A stretch of 64,000 nucleotides of DNA. Source: Bradyrhizobium arachidis (lineage in GTDB: Bacteria > Pseudomonadota > Alphaproteobacteria > Rhizobiales > Xanthobacteraceae). Under the pieces are notes generated by a model, which worked only from the letters and a program-made list of their open reading frames with translations, made no database searches and was not told the DNA's origin. This document shows positions 57,177 through 64,000 of this stretch, in pieces. Each line of letters starts with the position of its first letter. The stretch's first letter is position 1. Location: NCBI RefSeq assembly GCF_015291705.1, contig NZ_CP030050.1, positions 8,308,001 through 8,372,000 on the forward strand, read 5' to 3'. Position numbers and translations under genes: made by a program.

Positions 57177-57177
57177 G
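56020..57177 (+). CDS. IS630 family transposase
   Basis: 385 residues, apparently intact. An N-terminal HTH ([24 protein letters not shown], [20 protein letters not shown]) and a DDE domain: [16 protein letters not shown] (first Asp), [13 protein letters not shown] (second Asp) and [16 protein letters not shown] (Glu). The start GTG is at 56020. The stop codon TAG is formed by the TA of the target and the next flanking base, so the reading frame ends exactly at the element border. Confidence 0.92.
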   Translation: MPEMAASTATEDMMAAQRLVPLILSDDERAELQSLTMRRKTAQALALRARIVLTCAEGGQNKEVAAKLGLERGTVGKWRRRFVEQRVAGLHDEPRSGAPRTIDDGRIEAVIVRTLESCPENATHWSSRGMAKASGLSVSTVQRIWRAFGLQPHRLETFKLSTDPNFVAKVRDVVGLYVSPPAHAIVLCVDEKSQIQALDRSQPMLPMRPGQPARRSHDCKRHGTTSLFAALDIATGRVIGKCYGRHRAAEFRKFLDEIEAAVPRQLDVHLVMDNYATHKTPLIRKWLAKRPRWHVHLTPTSSSWLNQVERFFALLTDKKIRRGVYRSVAALRADIASFIERHNADPKPFRWTKSADDILASIERFCRYNAPVQHEAMLRTSGSGH

Positions 57178-57310
57178 CAGCGCCTGGTCAGCGAGGACGT
57201 CATGTCATCGAACGTCATGTTCGAGGGCGACCACGTCAGCAATTCGATCGACGAGGCGCTGTCTGCCTCGGAGAACCGCGGAGCCAAGAAGGGCCGCGAT
57301 CATTTTTTAT

Positions 57311-57599
57311 CAATCGAGCCCGTCTGCAGGCGCTGTCTGCTCTTTACCCGAGTGTCCCGCTGGGGCATTTTCCGCGTGTAGTACGCGCGGGAGAGAACGC
57401 GCTCGGGCACCTCGAACTCCCGGGCTGTCCGAATTGTCGGATCACCATGAGATGGTTTCGGTCGGAGTTGGTGCGAGACACTCCGGAATCGATAATTGCC
57501 CACCTTTTTGTCTGCCCAAATTGCAGGCGCGCTCAGCGTGACCGATACAACGCACGCCGGTGCCGTTTCGCCGTACAAAAATGGGCGCCCTCGTTTCCG
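57311..57599 (+). other. Region with a possible CxxC zinc-ribbon frame
   Basis: A plus-strand frame continues to a stop at 57635 and contains GCPNCRITMRWFRSELVRDT then AHLFVCPNCRRAQR, two CxxC pairs about 26 residues apart. Short Bradyrhizobium hypothetical proteins have this look. No good start codon: the ATG at 57447 would lose the first CxxC. It may be gene debris. Confidence 0.35.
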
Positions 57600-58330
57600 T
57601 GTGATCGAAGGGGGACTCTAAGGTCGCCGCCTTAGCCGTCTATCGGCCTCGGTCCACATCAGACCGATCACCTAGCTCCTCCGGCAGCCGGTTATCTGGC
57701 GGATGATGTCGGCCGTCGTGACGTACTTCCCGTCCTTCTTGCTGCTATTTCGCAGTATCTCGCCAATTATCCGATATTTCGGCTTCTCTGAGCCGGCGGC
57801 TCCGCACGTTGTCCGCTTTTCTCAGACCAGGGATTGATGGCGATGATTCCCGCCTCGACGGCGTACGTGAGAATGCCGCCAAGAAGCCCGGCCGTCCGCG
57901 TTGCCACTGCGAACAATGACTTTCCCGCGTAGCTTTTTTGTCTTGACCGAGGCTCGCGTCTTGCCGGCCATGATATCCTTCAGTACCTTTGATGTCTGCT
58001 TGGTTTGTCTCACGCGCCGCTTGCTAAGAAGCGGGATGATATGGCGCTCGAATGCGGCGGGTATCGGTGATGATGGTACTGGGCTTCTTCGGCCGTCCAC
58101 CCTTTCCTAGGATAGGGCCGGCGTTCAGATAGTTGAGGTAAAGAGCGCAGAGCTCCTTGACGGTGATCGCCTTGCGAGAGCTGGCGTTCCTCCGCGGGAT
58201 TGTCGCTCTGTGCGATACGCCCCAATTGGACCTTCGCCTCCTGCCTCGGCTTTTGGCCGGTCCAGACGCCATGCAAGCCAATGGTATAGCGGCGCGAGCG
58301 GCCTAGTAATCTGTATTGGATGACGCAGCT
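57600..58330 (-). pseudogene. Tyrosine integrase remnant
   Basis: Read on the minus strand from 58330: LLGRSRRYTIGLHGVWTGQK, then (frameshift) ITVKELCALYLNYLNAGPIL, GKGGRPKKPSTIITDTRRI, (frameshift) ERHIIPLLSKRRVRQTKQTS, KVLKDIMAGKTRASVKTKKL, and after two more frame changes GEILRNSSKKDGKYVTTADI, QITGCRRS-stop-VIGLMWTEAD near 57660. This is a phage-type integrase: N-terminal Arm/core-binding domain plus the first catalytic Arg (TGCRRS). The HxLRH and Tyr part is absent. At least three frameshifts and one stop. Confidence 0.75.
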
Positions 58331-58448
58331 ACGCTTGGCCGGAAGTGAAGATGCGCAGACCGAAACCAGCAAAGGTCACGTCGTGTCGCGGATCCAACAC
58401 GATCTCCAGATCGTCGTCCTTGCGCCGGCACAGAGCGGTATTGCTCAT
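58329..58448 (-). CDS. Small ORF after the gibberellin operon
   Basis: 39 codons (MSNTALCRRKDDDLEIVLDP, RHDVTFAGFGLRIFTSGQA) from the ATG at 58448, with GGAG upstream. It follows ks by 84 bases on the same strand. No family recognised; it may be the residue of a larger gene that ended the operon. Confidence 0.3.
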   Translation of the reverse strand: MSNTALCRRKDDDLEIVLDPRHDVTFAGFGLRIFTSGQA

Positions 58449-58532
58449 GCTCGCTCCGATCCGTCGCATCGGGCCACGGCGTTGCGTCGGACCGGACCGC
58501 GGCAGCGCGCGCACGGCGCGCCTCCTGCGACT

Positions 58533-60982
<2,450 letters not shown>

Positions 60983-61265
60983 GATGGATGTTCCTTATGC
61001 AGACGATTGAAGAGAACCGGGATCGGGCAGACGCAGCCCATGTCGCCCGCATGCTCGTCGCGTAGGCAGCGCCGGACGGCCGCCCTGCTCCGGCGTGGCG
61101 AGGTCCCCGATGCTCGCGCCGGTCCGCCGCGTAGGCTTGCGCGCGGGGCGCCGCGTGCGCCGGGGCGGGCAACCGCTGCGATCGGCACGGCGACTCGGAC
61201 AAAGTGCAGCATCTCTCGCCGTCGATCGCAGCGGCACGAGGGCGTCTTCATCCGGACGGGCGCGC
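60983..61265. other. 283-base spacer within the gibberellin operon
   Basis: The other gene junctions visible in this operon overlap or lie close; this spacer is long and GC-rich, with no recognisable protein. A minus-strand frame of 98 codons (60979-61275) has atypical composition (Arg-rich) and no known match. A ribosome site (AAGGA) precedes the cps start. Confidence 0.4.
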
Positions 61266-62273
61266 TCATGCGCATGGCGCGTGCTTGAAAAGATACGCGT
61301 TGGCCCGCTCTAGGAGTTGCGCCAACCGTTCCGCACGCGGTCCCAGCGGCGCGATGGCCTCCCCGGCATCGCGCAACAGATCCAGCGCGAACTGGCGTGC
61401 TGCCTGCAGTCCCATGATCGACGCGCAGGTCGGCTTCTGCGCCGCCGCGTCCTTGCCGGGGGTCTTGCCCAGCGTCGCGGCATCCGCTGTCACGTCGAGA
61501 ATGTCATCGATCACCTGCAACGCCAGGCCGAAACAGGCGCTGTAGTGATCGAGCGCACAGTACAGCGCAGCGTGCGCGGCATTCTCCGCTAGAGCGCATA
61601 GGGCGCCCATGCGAACGGACGCGCGCACTAGCGCTCCGCTCTTCATCCGGTGCATCGCCACGATCCTGTCCAGCTCGACGTGCTTTCCCACCAGAGACAG
61701 ATCCAAGGCCTGCCCGCCGGCGGCACCCTCGGCTGACACCGCCTGCGCCAGTTCGCGCACGAGCGCGATACGGTTGTCGCCCGGCGCGTCCAGGCTCGCC
61801 AGGGTCAGGAAGGCGTGCGCTTGCAGCGCATCCCCGACCAGGATCGCTGTAGCTTCGCCGAACTTGACGTGCACGGTCGGAAGGCCGCGGCGAAGCACGT
61901 CGTCGTCCATCGCGGGCAGATCGTCGTGGACCAGGGTGCAGGCGTGTATCATCTCGATGGCGGCGCCAACGTCATCGAGCATGTGCGCCGGCGCGTCGGC
62001 CAGTGTGCCGGCAGCCAGACATAGCAAGCCGCGGGTGCGCTTCCCGCCATGCAAGGTGGCGTAGCGCATCGCCGCCATCAGCTCGGTCTCACCGTCGTGT
62101 TGGGCGCAGAGAAGACGCGCCAGCACCTGTTCGATCCGGTTTGCGCCCTCATGCATCCAGATCTCGGGCAGCAGCCCGCCGGATGCGCCCCGCGCCTGCG
62201 CGCCCAATCCGCCGAGCGCGGAATCACCACTTCTGTCATCCTGTGGCGTAGAGCCGGGCTGCATGTTGTTCAT
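61266..62273 (-). CDS. Geranylgeranyl diphosphate synthase (polyprenyl synthase family)
   Basis: 335 residues from the ATG at 62273 (MNNMQPGSTPQDDRSGDS). The first aspartate motif is HDDLPAMDDD, the second IDDILD; LHGGKRTRGLLCLAAG marks the IPP-binding region and GQALDLSL the product-chain region. It makes GGPP for cps. In rhizobial operons this gene sits between cyp117 and cps, as here. Confidence 0.92.
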   Translation of the reverse strand: MNNMQPGSTPQDDRSGDSALGGLGAQARGASGGLLPEIWMHEGANRIEQVLARLLCAQHDGETELMAAMRYATLHGGKRTRGLLCLAAGTLADAPAHMLDDVGAAIEMIHACTLVHDDLPAMDDDVLRRGLPTVHVKFGEATAILVGDALQAHAFLTLASLDAPGDNRIALVRELAQAVSAEGAAGGQALDLSLVGKHVELDRIVAMHRMKSGALVRASVRMGALCALAENAAHAALYCALDHYSACFGLALQVIDDILDVTADAATLGKTPGKDAAAQKPTCASIMGLQAARQFALDLLRDAGEAIAPLGPRAERLAQLLERANAYLFKHAPCA

Positions 62274-62397
62274 GTCCTTGTCCCTGACAGGCGAGCCGCC
62301 GCGGTGTTGTCTGCGTCGCACCGAGCGCGCGCCGAGTGCAGCAATCCCGCGCCTCGCCAGCGCCCCTGCCTCACCATAGGGGCATGTGATGCCCAGC

Positions 62398-63741
62398 TCA
62401 TGAGAATCGGATGCGGATAGTCATGGACGGATGTGCGGTCGGGTAATAGCGGCGGCCTTTTTCGACGCCGTTCAGCAACCGCGGCCGCGTCCCGCCCTCG
62501 TGCATGGTCAGCGCCAAGGCGACGCAGAACTGCACCAGTTCCAGACATGCCAGGTAGTAGCCGATGCAGACGTGTGGGCCGGTCCCGAACTGCAGCATGT
62601 CCACCGGCCGGATAGGCTCGGTGCGTTCCAGCCACCGCGCCAGGCGAAACTGATGAGGCGCCTCGTACAGCAGCGCCGAGGTCGAGAAATGCAGCACCGG
62701 GATGCATAGATCGGTGCCCGCGGGAATGCGCCGTTGGCCGAGTCGCAATTCACGCACTGCGCGACGCACCAGGAGCGGCGTCGGCGGATGCATGCGCAGC
62801 GTCTCGCGGAACAGCGCTTCGGCGACCGGACACTGCGCCAAGTCCGCGTGCCGGGTCGGCACCGCGCCCACCCGTTGCGCCTCCTCGACCAGAGCGTCCC
62901 ACAGCCCAGGCTGCCGTGCCAGCTCGATTACTATCCAGGCCATAGTCGACGCCGTGGTGTCGTGACCACCGAGCAGCAGCAAGCGGATATTGGCGACTAG
63001 GACCTCATCGGAGAGCGCATCGTCGCTCCGGTCGAAGGCGCTCACCATGTCGTTGATCAACCCGGTGGGCGCGGCATGTTCGCGCGCGTCGCGAACGAAC
63101 TCGCGCAACCGCGCATCGATCCAGTCTCGGGCGGCCCGACCGCGCCGCAAGGGCAGTCCGGGCAGGTCGACCGGGGGCGCGACGATCAACTGCAGAAGTT
63201 GCCGGTACTTGCGACGCCATTCCGGCAGGTCCTGCGCGGGGATTCCCATGAGGCTGAAGATGAGTTTGAGCATTAGATCGCCGGTTTCGCGCAGGATGGT
63301 TACGTCGCCCCGGTCGCGCCACCTCTGCACCCGCGCCCGGATGACGGGCGCGAACAGCTCGCCGATGCCCGCCTGGGTCAGCGCCGTGGGCAGGAACGCC
63401 GCCTGGATCGCGCCGCGCGCCTGCCGGTGCGCGCCGCCGTCCTGGGCGACCAACGTTCCACCGAACAATTCGGGCGCGATATCTTCGATCAGCGCCGAGG
63501 ACACATCCTTGTGGCGGAGCAGTGCGATCGCATCCGGATCCAGACAGGTCACCATGTGTCCGGCCGGGCCGAAGTCCAGCCAGAAGTGGCTGCCCAGCGT
63601 CCGTTCCGCACGCCGCAGCAGGCGCGGCAGGTCGCAGACGATAGCGGGAAGGTGCCCGACCAAGGGGAAAGCGCCGGGCACGACCGGGATGTCGTGCCGC
63701 AGCCGATCTCGACGGTTCAGCGGGTTGAGCAGCATGTCCAT
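62398..63741 (-). CDS. cyp117: Cytochrome P450 CYP117
   Basis: 447 residues from the ATG at 63741 ([20 protein letters not shown]), one base overlapping the SDR stop. The I-helix LLLGGHDTTAS with acid-Thr pair, ETLR of the K-helix, and the heme loop FGTGPHVCIGYYLACLE are all present. In the bacterial gibberellin pathway CYP117 oxidises ent-kaurene in three steps to ent-kaurenoic acid. It has no membrane anchor. Position between SDR and GGPS agrees with the known operon. Confidence 0.92.
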   Translation of the reverse strand: MDMLLNPLNRRDRLRHDIPVVPGAFPLVGHLPAIVCDLPRLLRRAERTLGSHFWLDFGPAGHMVTCLDPDAIALLRHKDVSSALIEDIAPELFGGTLVAQDGGAHRQARGAIQAAFLPTALTQAGIGELFAPVIRARVQRWRDRGDVTILRETGDLMLKLIFSLMGIPAQDLPEWRRKYRQLLQLIVAPPVDLPGLPLRRGRAARDWIDARLREFVRDAREHAAPTGLINDMVSAFDRSDDALSDEVLVANIRLLLLGGHDTTASTMAWIVIELARQPGLWDALVEEAQRVGAVPTRHADLAQCPVAEALFRETLRMHPPTPLLVRRAVRELRLGQRRIPAGTDLCIPVLHFSTSALLYEAPHQFRLARWLERTEPIRPVDMLQFGTGPHVCIGYYLACLELVQFCVALALTMHEGGTRPRLLNGVEKGRRYYPTAHPSMTIRIRFS

Positions 63742-64000
63742 CACCAGCGCGGCGACGCAGCCGCTTCGGCGGTCTCGCCGGAAGGCGGCGCGGCGCGGCT
63801 GTTTCCACCGTCGGCGTACGTCGGCACATGCGCCAGCATGCCGCCATCGATGCACACCACTTGGCCGGTGATGAACGCAGCATCGTCAGAGAGTAGGAAC
63901 GCCACCAGCGCGGCCACGTCCTCGGGGCGGCCGACGCGCGGCAGGAGCTGGTGCCGGCGCAGATGCCGTTGCATGCACTCGTCCAGCTTGGCCAGGAGAC
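63741..64000 (-). CDS. SDR family oxidoreductase of the gibberellin operon (partial)
   Basis: Only the C-terminal 86 codons are inside the window; the gene continues past the right edge. [20 protein letters not shown] and [15 protein letters not shown] are the standard SDR C-terminal region; a further 29-residue tail ([20 protein letters not shown]...) is longer than usual. In bacterial operons this SDR assists the CYP114/ferredoxin ring contraction. CYP112, CYP114 and ferredoxin genes are expected to the right. Confidence 0.88.
   Translation of the reverse strand, partial: LLAKLDECMQRHLRRHQLLPRVGRPEDVAALVAFLLSDDAAFITGQVVCIDGGMLAHVPTYADGGNSRAAPPSGETAEAAASPRW

Larger units (their letters stand above)
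55635..57310 (+). pseudogene. AAA/RecA-like (RepA-type) ATPase remnant split by IS630
   Basis: The left part (55635-55964) reads VIIVDPISAYMGGSDGNGNV, the Walker B region of AAA_25/RepA-like helicase domains, then shifts frame near 55730 to LGIAVVAVTHLNKAGGGSKR and VIEDLDDDERRFLLQAKDNL, GKKCKGLTFRL. The IS630 element (55965-57176) then interrupts. After it, 57177-57310 reads QRLVSEDVMSSNVMFEGDHV and IDEALSASENRGAKKGRDHF, which continues the same protein in the same frame, with one stop (TAG) at the junction. Upstream sequence is missing. It is not functional. Confidence 0.7.

Overview
The window looks like GC-rich alphaproteobacterial DNA, most likely Bradyrhizobium or a close relative. The best clue is the right end, which carries the 3' part of the rhizobial gibberellin operon (SDR, CYP117, GGPP synthase, ent-copalyl diphosphate synthase, ent-kaurene synthase) on the minus strand. 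A candidate type III effector with a tts-box-like promoter, an IS630 element and a decayed tyrosine integrase lie nearby. I saw no rRNA, tRNA or CRISPR array.

The left two thirds (1-45.7 kb) are dense catabolic gene clusters built from transport, CoA-activation and dehydrogenase modules. (1) 0.08-3.75 kb, plus strand: carboxymuconolactone decarboxylase-like protein, two SDRs, a GntR regulator and a Bug/TctC binding protein. (2) 4.6-12.8 kb, minus strand: a Liv-type ABC transporter with SMP-30 lactonase, beta-hydroxyacid dehydrogenase, SDR and a CitE-like lyase. (3) 12.9-14.2 kb, plus strand: a GntR regulator and an isochorismatase-like hydrolase. (4) 14.2-23.6 kb, minus strand: SucCD-like CoA ligase, a MaoC-type hydratase, two family III CoA-transferases, a second hot-dog hydratase and a NitT/TauT-type ABC transporter. 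Near-identical palindromes (TGCA-N3-TGCA) before the SucC-like gene, the CitE-like gene and the Liv binding-protein gene suggest that blocks 2-4 form one GntR regulon for a small dicarboxylic acid handled as its CoA ester.

(5) 24.7-30.5 kb: AsnC/Lrp regulator, a small ACT-domain protein and a complete branched-chain 2-oxoacid dehydrogenase operon (bkdA1-bkdA2-bkdB-lpdV). (6) 30.9-45.7 kb: aldehyde dehydrogenase, lactonase-like metallo-hydrolase, Bug protein, beta-hydroxyacid dehydrogenase, a second complete Liv transporter, an MmgE/PrpD-like protein and a TcuA-like flavoprotein on the minus strand, with a GntR regulator and divergent PrpF-like and PrpB-like genes. TGTATAC-type palindromes lie before both arms. 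The set suggests oxidation, isomerisation and retro-aldol cleavage of a tricarballylate- or methylcitrate-like acid.

From 45.7 kb the sequence becomes a mosaic. There are dispersed repeats, a both-ends-truncated MmsA fragment and a frameshifted TRAP transporter (dctP fused to dctM by deletion). An intact split transketolase/SDR/LysR group follows (49.2-52.8 kb), then gene-poor DNA, the putative effector, an AAA/RecA-like ATPase remnant split by IS630, an integrase remnant, and finally the gibberellin operon. This is what the edge or an eroded part of a symbiosis island would look like.
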